From Macrostomum hystrix (Eukaryota > Platyhelminthes > Macrostomidae), in contig CATNEN010000038.1 of NCBI GenBank assembly GCA_950097015.1, positions 18,882,001 through 18,946,000 of the forward strand: a stretch of DNA of 64,000 bases, given 5' to 3'. Position 1 is the first letter of the stretch; each line of letters opens with the position of its first letter. The translations under genes were made by a program, and so were the position numbers. Positions 1-12,002 of the stretch are shown one piece after another. A model generated the notes under the pieces. That model did no database searches. It was not told the origin of the DNA and was given only the letters and a program-made list of their open reading frames with translations.

Positions 1-52
1 CCAAATGGTGTGCCAGTGCCCGCAGCCCTCCTGCAATTATTATTATTAATAC
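1..52 (+). mobile_element. 3' end of SINE family A
   Basis: The first ~35 bases match the tail of the tRNA-derived SINE seen complete near 16045-16375 (caaatg.tgtgcca..gcccgcagccctcctg) and end in an ATT-rich simple tail. The rest of the copy lies outside the window, inside the intron just upstream of the first visible CHEK1 exon. Confidence 0.6.
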
Positions 53-100
53 CATGCAATTCTAATCAGTCCATGTATTCTAATTGCCGCCATCGTACAG

Positions 101-2373
101 GGCGTTGTCCGCACCCTGGTTGGCGTGGCCGGCACCGAGCCGTACATGTGCCCGGAGATGCACGCCCCGGACAGGCCCTACAGAGCCGAGCCGGTGGACT
201 ATTGGTCGGCCGGTGTTGTTCTAATCGCTATGCTAACTGGCGAGATGCCCTGGGATCGGGCGCACTCATCGGAGCCTCACTTTGTAGCCTGGGTGCAGGG
301 CAACAATCACCTGATGCCGTTTGATAGGCTCACAGCCGAGCAGCTCACCTTCCTCCGCCGGCTGCTGTGCCTGCGGCCTAGTAAACGGCTTTACGGCGAA
401 GCCGTGCTGCAGCATCCCTGGATTCGATCTCGCGACCTACCCGAACCTACCAGGGCTAGGGGTGTGACGCCACAAGCTAGCAGTTCCCAGGTGAGTCCCA
501 GGTGATTTGATTCCCAGAGAAATTACGATTAAGTATCTAGCAATATTGACTCTAATATTGCTATTGCTAATCCTCTAATGGAATTGGCTATAGCAGGTAA
601 TCCTCAAATGGGATTGACTCTAACTGTTAATCCTCTAATGGGATTGACTCTAACAGTTAATCCTCTAATGGGATTGACTCAATGAGTTGATCCTCAATCT
701 TGGATTGACTCTGACTGTTAATCCTTTAATGGGATTGACTCTAACTGTTAATCCTCTAATGGGATTGACTCTAACAGTTGATTCTCATTCAGGTATTAAG
801 TCTAGATAGTTAAATCCAAAATCAGGGATTAATTCGGACAGGTTATTTTCTAATAGGATTTACTAGTTTAAGTAGTTCTCTATCAGAGAATAGAACAGGT
901 AATCCTGAACAATTATAATGGCACCAAGCTCAAACGGACTCAAATAGACATTCCTCAAACACATAAACTTGCAGTCCGTGGCCTCTTCATTCAACCTGGC
1001 CAGATCGGATCCCTACTCAGGCCCGGCCCTGCTCAGCCCGAGCGTGTTCGCCGCCCCAATCGAGTCGCCAGAAGAGGAGGCCGCAGCCGCGGCCGCCGCG
1101 GCGGCAGCGAAGAATCCGCCCCAGATGACCGGTGGCTTCACCCAGCCGGCCAGGTTGCAGGCTGTTGCTCCGCTTGGCTGCGCCACCCAGGCCGCTTTGG
1201 CAGCCGCCCACAGTCCGGCTATCACAGCATCGCAGCTGGATTCGGATGAGATGCAGCCCATTGGCCTGCACCGGATGGCGCTTCGACTAACCAGATTCTT
1301 TACAACCACGGACGCAGCCGCCACCCAGGAGGAGCTGTTGAAGGCTCTCGGCATGGTGTCTGAACTGCGAGTCACCCAACAGGACAGGGGAGCGATTCAC
1401 GTGAGTCGATCAAACTTTCAGCCTGCTTGAGTCATACTTCACCCACTTGAGTCATACTTCACCCACTTGAGTCATACTTCACCCACTTGAGTCATACTTC
1501 ACCCACTTGAGTCATACTTCACCCAATTGAGTCATACTTCACCCAATTGAGTCATACTTCACCCACTTGAGTCATACTTCACCCAATTGAGTCATACTTC
1601 ACCCAATTGAGTCATACTTCACCCATTTAAATCATGCCTTACCTACTTGAGTCATACTTTACACGATTGAGTCATACTTCACTCACTTAAGTCATGCTTC
1701 ACATCACACGATTGAGTCATACTTGACACGATTGAGTCATACTTCGCATGATTGAGTCATACTTCGCACGATTGAGTCATGTCTCACCACTTAAGTCATA
1801 CTTCGCACGATTGAGTCATTACTTCCCTGATGGAGTCACTACTCTCTGATAGAGTCATTACCTCATTGATTGAGTCATTACTCTCTAATTTAAGTAAGTG
1901 ATTACTTGTCTGATTGAGCTATACGAAACCTAATTGAATCGTTTAAATCCTTTTCAAGCTTCAAGCGCCATTAAGATGACCTAATCAGCTAAAAATATCC
2001 CTCATTGGCACAGGTGACTACCACCCTACCCGGCACTTATCCGGTGTCCTTCAAAATCTGTCTCTACCTGGTTCGCTCGTCAAATATTCTGGTTGAATTT
2101 CGACGCACCGCCGGCAGCGGCCTGCGTTTCAACCAGCTCTACCAGCGTCTGCACTCGCTGCTGAAGCACATCATCAGTCAGGATGTTGAACTCTGCGGCC
2201 TTCTCCAAGCGGCCGCGGCGAAGACGGCCGCAGCAGCCGCGGCAGCCACCGCCGCCGATCCTTCGAATCCGGCTTCCTCTGCCGCCGCCGATGGCAACGC
2301 CAGTTTTATGGACTGCACCGAAGATACGGACACACCTATGGGAGCCAACTCTATGGACGATGTTGTCATGTAG
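101..2373 (+). CDS. CHEK1: Checkpoint kinase 1, 3' three exons
   Basis: C-terminal 391 codons of the serine/threonine kinase that relays ATR DNA-damage signals. Three exons, all joined in phase 0: 101-490, 975-1400 and 2014-2373 (TAG), each with clean AG and GTGAGT-type borders. Exon 1 holds the second half of the kinase lobe: a GTEPYMCPE activation-loop end (usually APE, here CPE), the Chk1-typical AEPVDYWSAGVVLIAMLTGE stretch, and LRPSKRL before HPWI. Exon 2 is a linker with an alanine run and then RMALRLTRFFTT, the start of the C-terminal KA1 autoinhibitory domain. Exon 3 finishes KA1 (VEFRRTAGSGLRFNQLYQRL) and adds an Ala-rich acidic tail. The N-lobe, catalytic loop and DFG lie upstream of the window. 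Regulatory SQ sites are not obvious in the linker. The family call is secure because kinase and KA1 parts both match Chk1; the exact left border of the first exon is inferred from CAG at 98-100. Confidence 0.92.
597..790. repeat. 30-bp minisatellite in CHEK1 intron
   Basis: About six tandem copies of a ~30-bp unit (taatcctctaatgggattga + ctctaacagt), degenerate at the edges, filling the intron between the first two visible CHEK1 exons. Confidence 0.85.
1427..1900. repeat. 20-bp minisatellite in CHEK1 intron
   Basis: A 20-bp unit ttgagtcatacttcacccac repeats almost perfectly from 1427 to about 1630 and decays to about 1900. It fills the last CHEK1 intron and is unrelated in sequence to the array in the preceding intron. 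Confidence 0.9.
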
Positions 2374-2469
2374 GTGTCCGCTGACACCCTCTCATGCAGA
2401 TAAGTAGACGCCTTGCTAATGCAAGACTAACCTAGGTTCTACTGGACAGTGGACACCTCGAGACTAACC

Positions 2470-2985
2470 TTGGCACTAGTGGACACCCCTTGACACCTAA
2501 GACACTAGTGGACACCCCTTGACACCTAAGATACTAGTGGACACCCCATGACACCTAAGACACTAGTGGACACCCCTTGACACCTAAGATACTAGTGGAC
2601 ACCCCTTGACACCTAAGACACTAGTGGACACCCCTTGACACCTAAGACACTAGTGGACACCCCTTGACACCTAAGATACTAGTGGACACCCCTTGACACC
2701 TAAGACACTAGTGGACACCCCTTGACACCTAAGATACTAGTGGACACCCCTTGACACCTAAGACACTAGTGGACACCCCTTGACACCTAAGACACTAGTG
2801 GACACCCCTTGACACCTAAGACACTAGTGGACACCCCTTGACACCTAAGATACTAGTGGACACCCCTTGACACCTAAGACACTAGTGGACACCCCTTGAC
2901 ACCTAAGATACTAGTGGACACCCCTTGACACCTAAGACACTAGTGGACACCCCTTGACACCTAAGACACTAGTCGTCACCCATAG
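2470..2985. repeat. 29-bp minisatellite downstream of CHEK1
   Basis: About 17 copies of a 29-bp unit (acactagtggacacccctt + gacacctaag) starting about 100 bp after the CHEK1 stop codon. The array may lie in the 3' UTR; no AATAAA occurs between stop codon and array. Units alternate aagacac and aagatac variants. Confidence 0.9.
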
Positions 2986-3640
2986 ACACCATAGACACAA
3001 AATCGAAGTGCAACTTACTTGCAGTTCTAAATTCAACATCCACTATCTTTTATTCAGAAGCATTACTTTGAATTGACTTTTTTTCGTTCTGGCGAGGCAT
3101 TTGTGTTGCAAATCACTTTTAATACCGTCTCTGCTATTTAGTTTACAAATCATTTTTATGATCTACTTTACGATGTCAATTTTTACTCACAGTCTCAACT
3201 AAAGCATTTCGCCTTGCTCTCATTTTTTTACTTCTATACTCACAGTAACTATCGTTAGTTATGCGTCATTTAATCCCTTTCCTGGTGACCATCTAACTTC
3301 ACCCAGTGAATATCATTTTAATATCTAGTTGCTTATCATGTTACTTGCTAGTAGGCTACTTCGATTCGATATCAATTGTGTGCTAATATTTGTATGCATT
3401 TCTTATCCTTATCTCTATCGGTGCTGTCTGCACGGTGTGCTGAAGCTAATTTTTGCTGATATTTTTAATTGATATTTAAATCTATAGTTGAGTTTTATTA
3501 TTTGCTATTAAAGTTTCTAACAATAGTAAAACGAAAGTAACATTCTGGCTTATAAAATTTGTGCTAGACGACGACACACGAACATTGTTATCAATCAGTC
3601 TGAATGTGCTATATTTGTACGCCTTCTATTAATTTATACA
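2986..3640. other. AT-rich spacer, no gene seen
   Basis: AT-rich sequence between two satellites with frequent stops in every frame. It could hold the CHEK1 3' end and polyadenylation site. I see no gene or structured element. Confidence 0.4.
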
Positions 3641-4505
3641 TAATAAGGCGAGTAGAGGGGAGTGATGAGGTCAAAGAGAGAGGAGAGGCTGACGGATCGG
3701 AAGGGGTGAGAAAGGAGGAGAGGCTGATGGGAGAGTAGAGGCTGGGGGGATAGTAAAGGCTGAGGGGAGAGTAGAGGCTGGGGGAAGAGGAGAGGCTGAG
3801 GGGAGAGTAGAGGCTGGGGGGAGAGGAGAGGCTGAGGGGAGAGTAGAGGCTGAGGGGAGAGTAGAGGCTGAGGGGAGAGGAGAGGCTGGGGGGAGAGTAG
3901 AGGCTGGGGGGAGAGTAGAGGCTGAGGGGAGAGGAGAGGCTGTGGGGAGAGTAGAGGCTGAGGGGAGAGTAGAGGCTGAGTGGAGAGTAGAGGCTGGGGG
4001 GAGAGGATAGGCTGAGGGGAGAGTAGAGGCTGAGGGGAGAGTAGAGGCTGGGGGGAAAGTAGAGGCTGAGGGGAGAGGAGAGGCTGAGGGGAGAGTAGAG
4101 GCTGAGGGGAGAGTAGAGGCTGAGGGGAGAGGAGAGGCTGAGGGGAGAGTAGAGGCTGGGGGGAGAGTAGAGGCTGAGGGGAGAGTAGAGGCTGAGGGGA
4201 GAGTAGAGGCTGAGTGGAGAGTAGAGGCTGGGGGGAGAGTAGAGGCTGGGGAGAGAGTAGAGGCTGGGGGGAGAGGAGAGGCTGAGGGGAGAGTAGAGGC
4301 TGGGGGGATAGTAAAGGCTGAGGGGAGAGTAGAGGCTGGGGGGAGAGGAGAGGCTGAGGGGAGAGTAGAGGCTGAGGGGAGAGTAGAGGCTGAGGGGAGA
4401 GTAGAGGCTGGGGGGATAGTAAAGGCTGAGGGGAGAGGAGAGGCTGAGGGGAGAGTAGAGGCTGGGGGGACAGTACAGGCTGAGGGGAGATGGGAGGTTG
4501 CTTAA
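3640..4505. repeat. 18-bp purine-rich minisatellite
   Basis: About 47 copies of an 18-bp unit gaggggagagtagaggct with G/A and T/G variants. One strand is nearly pure purine. Because 18 is a multiple of three, the minus strand stays open as LLSPQP repeats; that frame is a by-product of the period, not evidence for a protein. Confidence 0.95.
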
Positions 4506-5069
4506 TAACTTGCAATCAACTAGTTCGTTACATTATAATTATCGCTCGCTTTATCGATCGAATCTTTCTCACAAACAGGCAAGCATAGAACGGTTCTCCA
4601 TGAACTGATAACAGGAGCCAAGAATTTTATGTGCAATTTGTGAATTGGTTTATCAATTATTTAATTGAGCCATGTATGATTCAGAGCAAAAAAACTGGAA
4701 GCAGAAGAAAAGCTACCATTCGTACGAGTTGCAATCGTCAGGTTTGTCGTGACTTCGTCTTAGAGGGGAAGTGGAGTGGGAGACAGTGAGGCAAAGATTT
4801 GAACGCTCAATTGAAGGAAGCGTATGTGAAGTTAATAAAGTAATAAAACAGCAAATAAATAAAAATATATCATAATTGTTAGCTTTTCTGAATGCAGCTT
4901 GTATCCATGCCATCATGCTGTTCGGGTTTATTTTAATTCGTTAAGGCGGAGTAGTTTAGAACTTTTTTAGATTCTGCTTATCGCGCCGATTTTTGTCTTT
5001 AATAGTCAAGTCGATTTCAAGTTATTTTCTGATGCATCGATCAGAAATATTTATTGATCTTTTGTTCGA
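4506..5069. other. Spacer downstream of prohormone gene 1
   Basis: AT-rich region 3' of the minus-strand prohormone gene that ends at 5070. On the minus strand AATAAA occurs at 5050-5055, just after the stop, and at 4927-4932; either could serve as the polyadenylation signal. No other gene seen. Confidence 0.4.
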
Positions 5070-8000
5070 CTAGTTTGATTGATCAGTTCTTTGGTGTGCG
5101 CTCCGCTTCCTTCGGCCGCTGAAAGGAGAAAATGCGTTTTCGGATATTCCTTTTTTGCTGTGGTAGAAGAAATAAAATATTAGAGGAAGGGGTAGAAGGA
5201 TTGAGGGTTGGAGAAAAGGGTCTAGAAAGTTGTAGAAGGCTTGAGGAAGGGGTAGACGAATGGGAAGAGTGGAAGGATGGGAGAATGGGTAGAAGGACGT
5301 ACGAGAGAATGGAGTAGAAAGATGGCAGAAAGCGGTCAAAGGATTTTAGAAGGGGTAGAAAGATGGTAGAAGGGGTAGAAAGATGGTAGAAGGGGTAGAA
5401 AGATGGTAGAAGGGGTAGAAAGATGGTAGAAGGGGTAGAAAGATGGTAGAAGGGGTAGAAATATGGTAGAAGGGGTAGAAAGATGGTAGGATGGTAGAAA
5501 GGGCAGAATTGGTAGAAGGGGTAGAAAGATAGTAGAAAGGGTAGAAAGATGGTAGAAGTATGATTTAGATTGATGGATGTTAGAAGAGGTAGAAGGGGTA
5601 GAAGGATGATAGAAAGCGGTAGAAGGATGGTAGAATCGGTAGAAGGATGGTAGAATCGGTAGAAGGATGGTAGGAAGGGTAGAAGGGGTAGAAAGATGGT
5701 AGAAGGATGGCAGAATCGGTAGAAGGATGGCAGAACCGGTAGAAGGATGGCAGAATCGGTAGAAGGATGGCAGAATCGGTAGAAGGATGGCAGAATCGGT
5801 AGAAGGATGGCAGAATCGGTAGAAGGATGGCAGAATCGGTAGAAGGATGGCAGAATCGGTAGAAGGATGGCAGAATCGGTAGAAGGATGGTAGAATCGGT
5901 AGAAGGATGGTAGGAAGGGTAGAAGGGGTAGAAAGATGGCAGAATCGGTAGAAGGATGGCAGAATCGGTAGAAGGATGGCAGAATCGGTAGAAGGATGGT
6001 AGAATCGGTAGAAGGATGGCAGAATCGGTAGAAGGATAGCAGAATCGGTAGAAGGATGGTAGAATCGGTAGAAGGATGGCAGAATCGGTAGAAGGATGGT
6101 AGAATCGGTAGAAGGATGGCAGAATCGGTAGAAGGATAGCAGAATCGGTAGAAGGATAGCAGAATCGGTAGAAGGATGGTAGAATCGGTAGAAAGGATGG
6201 TAGAATCGGTAAAAGGATGGCAGAATCGGTAAAAGGATGGTAGGAAGGGTAGAAGGGGTAGAAAGATGATACAAATAGTAGAAGGGGGTAGAAAGGTGGT
6301 AGAAGAGTTAGAGGCATGGTAGAAAGGATAGAAGGGCCAGTGAAGGATGAGGGAAGCGAAGGATAGGGGAAGGCAGGCTCAGTTGCGAATCCCTTTCGAG
6401 CTGAATGTTGGAGAAAAAGTATATTTTTCAACTAACTAATGAAGCGACCGGGCTGGGCGACGGGGTTACACACTCAAGTTGATCGCTAACAATTATTAAT
6501 TCATGAGCCTTGGCCCAGGGCTGTAGCTTATATCGCTGTGATATCGTACATCACAGAACCAGGCTCTGAACTATAACAACGACTCTAACCGCACGGGTTG
6601 TCTGCATAATTTTTATACCCTTACGGAAATAAGAAGCAAGAGAAAGGAAATAGGAAATCTTTCTGTATAAGATTCAGCGTGATTTAGCATCGAGTCGCGG
6701 CATTTTTGAATTACTTTGAACCTGAATGCAAATCTCTAAGAATATAAGAAACAGTTGTTAAGAGAAACCATTCTAGCTGTGGAAACTTTAGCAATAATCT
6801 AGAAAATCTTGCAATAAGTCTTCTAATTTTGAAAACTTTGATAATCCAGGAATCTTCAACGATAATACAGAAATCTTGGTTGATAATCCAGGAATCTAGG
6901 ACGATAATCAAGACTTTTAGGACGATTATTAAGACTTATAGGTTGGTAGTCTAGAAATCTTGGACGATAATCTAGATATCTACTCGTAGGTTTATAATTC
7001 AGAAATCTTAGACGGAAATCTAAACCAGAAATCTAAGAAGACAATCCAGAAATCTAGGAAGACAATAAAAAACAAATCTGAAACCCACCTAGCACTCAGG
7101 TCGATGCCGTATTGTCCAGATGAAGAAGGGCTCCCCATCTTGTTGATCGCCGACAGCAGATCCGCCAGGCGGAGATCCGAGCTGAGGCGCTTTTCGGCTG
7201 GCCTGAAATGAAACGGCCTTATTAGGTATTGATATACCCACCTGCCTAGCTCCATTTCAAGCTACCTTCCTAGCTACCTTTCTAACTAATTTTATTTCTA
7301 CCATCCAATCTGTATCTAACACCCTACCCACTCATTCTGTATCTAACACCCTCCCCATTCATTCTGTATCTAACACCCTCCCTATTCATTCTGTATCTAA
7401 CACCCTCCCCATTCATTCTGTATCTAACACCCTCCCCATTCATTCCATATCTAACACCCTCCCTATTCATTCTCTAACACCCTCCCTATTCATTCTGTAT
7501 CTAACACCCTCCCCATTCATTCTGTATCTAACACCCTCCCCATTCATTCTGTATCTAACACCCTCCCCAGTCATTCCATATCTAACACCCTCACTATTCA
7601 TTCTCTAACACCCTCCCTATTCATTCTGTATCTAACACCCTCCCCATTCATTCTGTATCTAACACCCTCCCTATTCATTCTGTATCTAACACCCTCCCTA
7701 TTCATTCAGTATCTAACACTCTCCCCATTCATTCAGTATCTAACACTCTCCCCATTCATTCAGTATCTAACACCCTCCCCATTCATTCTGTATCTAACAC
7801 TCTCCCCATTCATTCAGTATCTAACACCCTCCCCATTCATTCTGTATCTAACACCCTCCCCATTCATTCCATATCTAACACCCTCCCTATTCATTCTCTA
7901 ACACCCTCCCTATTCATTCTGTATCTAACACCCTCCCCATTCATTCTGTATCTAATACCCTCCCTATTCATTCTGTATCTAACACCCTCCCCATTCACTC

Positions 8001-11000
8001 TGTATCTAACACCCTCCCCATTCACTCTGTATCTAACACCCTACCCATTCATTCTGTATCTAACACCCTCCCCATTCATTCCGTATCTTACACCCTCCCC
8101 ATTCATTTCGTATCTTACACCCTCCCCATTCATTTCGTATCTTACACCCTCCCCATTCATTCCGCATCTAACACCCTCCCCATTCATTCCGCATCTAACA
8201 CCCTCCCCATTCATTTCGTATCTTACACCCTCCCCATTCATTTCGTATCTTACACCCTCCCCATTCATTTCGTATCTAACACTCTCCCCATTCATTTCGT
8301 ATCTTACACCCTCCCCATTCATTCTGTATCTAACACCCTCCCCATTCATTCTGTATCTAACACCCTCCCCATTCATTCTGTATCTAACACCCTCCCCATT
8401 CATTCTGTATCTAACACCCTCCCAATTCATTTCGTATCTTACACCCTCCCCATTCATTCTGTATCTAACACCCTCCCCATTCATTCTGTATCTAACACCC
8501 TCCCCATTCATTCTGTATCTAACACCCTCCCCATTCATTCTGTATCTAACACCCTCCCAATTCATTTCGTATCTTACACCCTCCCCATTCATTTCGTATC
8601 TTACACCCTCCCCATTCATTTCGTATCTTACACCCTCCCCATTCATTTCGTATCTTACACCCTCCCCATTCATTTCGTATCTAACACCCTCCCCATTCAT
8701 TCCGCATCTAACACCCTCCCCATTCATTTCGTATCTTACACCCTCCCCATTCATTTCGTATCTTACACCCTCCCCATTCATTTCGTATCTAACACTCTCC
8801 CCATTCATTTCGTATCTTACACCCTCCCCATTCATTCTGTATCTAACACCCTCCCCATTCATTCTGTATCTAACACCCTCCCCATTCATTCTGTATCTAA
8901 CACCCTCCCCATTCATTCTGTATCTAACACCCTCCCAATTCATTTCGTATCTTACACCCTCCCCATTCATTTCGTATCTTACACCCTCCCCATTCATTTC
9001 GTATCTTACACCCTCCCCATTCATTTCGTATGTAACACATTTTCCCTTTAAGTTTGTCTTTATATCAATCGGTTATCGATAAAAGTGCTTCACCCAGACA
9101 ATTCGTTTGGTTTCAGACACACTGGACAGGCATGATAATAATGATCGAGAACATTAATTCAGCTAGTCTGCATGTTAATGAAACGCCAAAGCTCTCTATG
9201 ACTGATCTCTATTTCCAATTAGCTACCTTCGCTATATTCGACTAATTAAATAGTCTATAAATAATTCACACCCATTTGACGTGTCACAAAATGTCTGCAG
9301 TTGACAGTCAGCAGCATACACTGGCGCAGAAATTATTGGAGAAAAAACATAATTTTTTTCTGGAATCTTCTGTTTCTCCCAGTCCACACTTCTTGAAAGC
9401 GAGTTTGCAGAAGCAATAGTTTTAACCGCAGCCACTGCCAGCGAATAACAAGTGGCCCCAATTCAACAGTCAAGATGTGCCCTGTTACAGGTGAATGAGG
9501 TTAGTATTTTTCAGCTAGCAAACAAGCACCCTGCCAGATCCACAACTGGGATGCTTCCTCGTGTTTGACCAAAAAATTGGCGAACTGATAAGCAGGAGCT
9601 GATGGTAAAATCTTTGAGATCAATAACACAATGCCTTGTCGCTGTTTAATTAGTAAGGCCAAAAAATTGTCTGTTTCAATTCGAAGAAATAGCTGACTAC
9701 TTGTTCTTGATCAACACAACTTGTGATTCCCCTTGTCTTCCCGTTTTGTACATGTCTACTCTGCCTCATTGTATAATCTGCCTCCCTTGTCTACTCTGCC
9801 TCCCTTGTCTACTCTGCCTCCCTTGTCTACTCTGCCTCCCTTGTCTACTCTGCCTCCCTTGTCTACTCTGCCTCCCTTGTCTACTCTGCCTCCCTTGTCT
9901 ACTCTGCCTCCCTTGTCTACTCTGCCTCCCTTGTCTACTCTGCCTCCCTTGTCTACTCTGCCTCCCTTGTCTACTCTGCCTCCCTTGTCTACTCTGCCTC
10001 CCTTGTCTACACTGCCTCCCTTGTCTACTCTGCCTCCCTTGTCTACTCTGCTTCCCTTGTCTACTCTGCTTCCCTTGTCTACTCTGCCTCCCTTGTCTAC
10101 TCTGCCTCCCTTGTCTACTCTGCCTCCCTTGTCTACTCTGCCTCCCTTGTATACTCTGCCTCCCTTTTCTACTCTGCCTCCCTTGTCTACTCTGCTTCCC
10201 TTGTCTACTCTGCCTCCCTTGTCTACTCTGCCTCCCTTGTCTACTCTGCCTCCCTTGTCTACTCTGCCTCCCTTGTATACTCTGCCTCCCTTTTCTACTC
10301 TGCCTCCCTTGTCTACTCTGCCTTCCTTGTCTACTCTGCCTTCCTTGTCTACTCTGCTTCCCTTGTCTACTCTGCTTCCCTTGTCTACTCTGCCTCCCTT
10401 GTCTACTCTGCCTCCCTTGTCTACTCTGCCTCCCTTGTCTACTCTGCCTCATTGTATAATCTGCCTGCCTTGTCTACTCTGCCTCCCTTGTCTACTCTGC
10501 CTCCCTTGTCTACTCTGCTTCCCTTGTCTACTCTGCCTCCCTTGTCTACTCTGCCTCCCTTGTCTACTCTGCCTCCCTTGTCTACTCTGCCTCCCTTGTC
10601 TACTCTGCTTCCCTTGTCTACTCTGCCTCCCTTGTCTACTCTGCCTCCCTTGTCTACTCTGCCTCCCTTGTCTACTCTGCCTCCCTTGTCTACTCTGCTT
10701 CCCTTGTCTACTCTGCTTCCCTTGTCTACTCTGCCTCCCTTGTCTACTCTGCCTCCCTTGTCTACTCTGCTTCCCTTGTCTACTCTGCTTCCCTTGTCTA
10801 CTCTGCTTCCCTTGTCTACTCTGCCTCCCTTGTCTACTCTGCCTCCCTTGTCTACTCTGCTTCCCTTGTCTACTCTGCTTCCCTTGTCTACTCTGCCTCC
10901 CTTGTCTACTCTGCCTCCCTTGTCTACTCTGCTTCCCTTGTCTACTCTGCCTCCCTTGTCTACTCTGCCTCCCTTGTCTACTCTGCCTCCCTTGTCTACT

Positions 11001-11868
11001 CTGCCTCCCTTGTCTACTCTGCCTCCCTTGTCTACTCTGCCTCCCTTGTCTACTCTGCCTCATTGTATAATCTGCCTGCCTTGTCTACTCTGCCTCCCTT
11101 GTCTACTCTGCCTCCCTTGTCTACTCTGCCTCCCTTGTCTACTCTGCCTCCCTTGTCTACTCTGCCTCCCTTGTCTACTCTGCCTCCCTTGTCTACTCTG
11201 CCTCATTGTATAATCTGCCTGCCTTGTCTACTCTGCCTCCCTTGTCTACTCTGCCTCCCTTGTCTACTCTGCCTCCCTTGTCTACTCTGCCTCCCTTGTC
11301 TACTCTGCCTCCCTTGTCTACTCTGCCTCCCTTGTCTACTCTGCCTCCCTTGTCTACTCTGCCTCCCTTGTCTACTCTGCCTCCCTTGTCTACACTGCCT
11401 CCCTTGTCTACTCTGCCTCCCTTGTCTACTCTGCTTCCCTTGTCTACTCTGCTTCCCTTGTCTACTCTGCCTCCCTTGTCTACTCTGCCTCCCTTGTCTA
11501 CTCTGCCTCCCTTGTCTACTCTGCCTCCCTTGTCTACTCTGCCTCCCTTGTATACTCTGCCTCCCTTTTCTACTCTGCCTCCCTTGTCTACTCTGCTTCC
11601 CTTGTCTACTCTGCCTCCCTTGTCTACTCTGCCTCCCTTGTCTACTCTGCCTCCCTTGTCTTCTCTGCCTCCCTTGTATACTCTGCCTCCCTTGTCTACT
11701 CTGCCTCCCTTGTCCACCAAATTAAGACACTCGTTCAAAAGTTACTTACCGAATTCGCTCCGCCGATTCCGTGTCTTCCATCGGTTCATTGCGCGAGTTG
11801 CTTGGCAAGCAGCAGACCAGATTGACCAGAATCAAGGCAACGGCCACAATTGTTACGAAGAGCTTCAT
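5070..11868 (-). CDS. Secreted prohormone, family copy 1
   Basis: Predicted 93-residue neuropeptide-like precursor from three exons on the minus strand: 11868-11750, 7202-7089, 5118-5070 (TAG). Splice phases are 2 and 2, with GTAAGT and GTGGGT donors and TTTCAG acceptors. Exon 1 encodes a signal peptide (basic MK, then hydrophobic FVTIVAVALILVNLV, then CC). Exon 2 opens with PAEKR, a dibasic cleavage site, followed by a peptide that begins LSSDLRLADLL and ends QYGIDLSA. The splice adds S and then GRRKR, a classic Gly amidation donor plus polybasic site, before a short tail. The predicted mature product is 33 residues and C-terminally amidated. Three paralogues downstream keep the same architecture, intron positions and core, which supports a real gene. 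Introns are filled by the 20-, 27- and 18-bp arrays. I do not recognise the peptide family. Secretion, processing and amidation are inferred from motifs only. Confidence 0.78.
5158..6370. repeat. 20-bp minisatellite in prohormone intron
   Basis: Purine-rich 20-bp units. The 5340-5545 part is ggtagaaggggtagaaagat; from about 5620 the dominant unit is ggtagaaggatggcagaatc. The ragged edges (5158-5340, 6250-6370) are degenerate. It fills the intron between exons 3 and 2 of prohormone copy 1. The long minus-strand frames (FYRFCHPSTDSAILLP) reflect the 60-bp (3 x 20) period. Confidence 0.95.
7290..9035. repeat. 27-bp minisatellite, C-rich strand up
   Basis: About 64 copies of a 27-bp unit (attcattctgtatctaacac + cctcccc), with blocks of variants such as tttcgtatctta from 8100 on that recur as multi-unit segments (8100-8420 and 8580-8940). 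It lies in the intron between exons 2 and 1 of prohormone copy 1. The minus-strand MNGEGVRYR frame is periodic artefact. The same unit occurs inverted at 12003-12560. Confidence 0.95.
9036..9764. other. Non-repetitive intron segment
   Basis: Unique AT-rich sequence between the 27-bp and 18-bp arrays inside the prohormone copy 1 intron. Only short frames without splice or start context; nothing assignable. Confidence 0.4.
9765..11715. repeat. 18-bp minisatellite with higher-order blocks
   Basis: About 108 copies of an 18-bp unit ctctgcctcccttgtcta. A diagnostic variant, cctcattgtataatctgcct, interrupts the array at about 9766, 10447, 11062 and 11203, marking block duplications. Rare variants (cttgtatactctg, ccttttctactctg, ctacactgcc) recur in the same order near 9990-10300 and 11390-11670. 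All six frames stay open because of the 18-bp period; the Cys/Leu/Pro and Arg/Gln frames are artefacts. It sits in the same prohormone intron, ending 35 bp from exon 1. Confidence 0.95.
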
Positions 11869-12002
11869 TAAAGCGATGTACTTGACGATGACTAAGCGAA
11901 ATTTCAGGAGATATAAATTTTGACTCCGAGATTTTGTTATCATAACATTTTTTAAATTCATAATTAAGTTTTTGAAGCAGTGGGGCAATGAAGATATGTT
12001 AG

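Noticed and set aside
3634-4515. 293-codon minus-strand frame of LLSPQP repeats
   Set aside because: The frame exists only because the minisatellite period (18 bp) is divisible by three. No start context, signal or conserved ends.
5336-6431. Tyr/Pro/Ser-rich frames on the minus strand
   Set aside because: By-product of the 20-bp array, which closes into 60 bp and 20 codons; it lies in an intron.
8041-9024. 327-codon frame of MNGEGVRYR repeats
   Set aside because: A 27-bp period in an intron keeps the frame open; variation follows DNA repeat types, not codon positions.
9701-11871. Long Cys/Leu/Pro and Arg/Gln-Gly frames on both strands
   Set aside because: All six frames are open over the 18-bp array, the mark of a repeat artefact.
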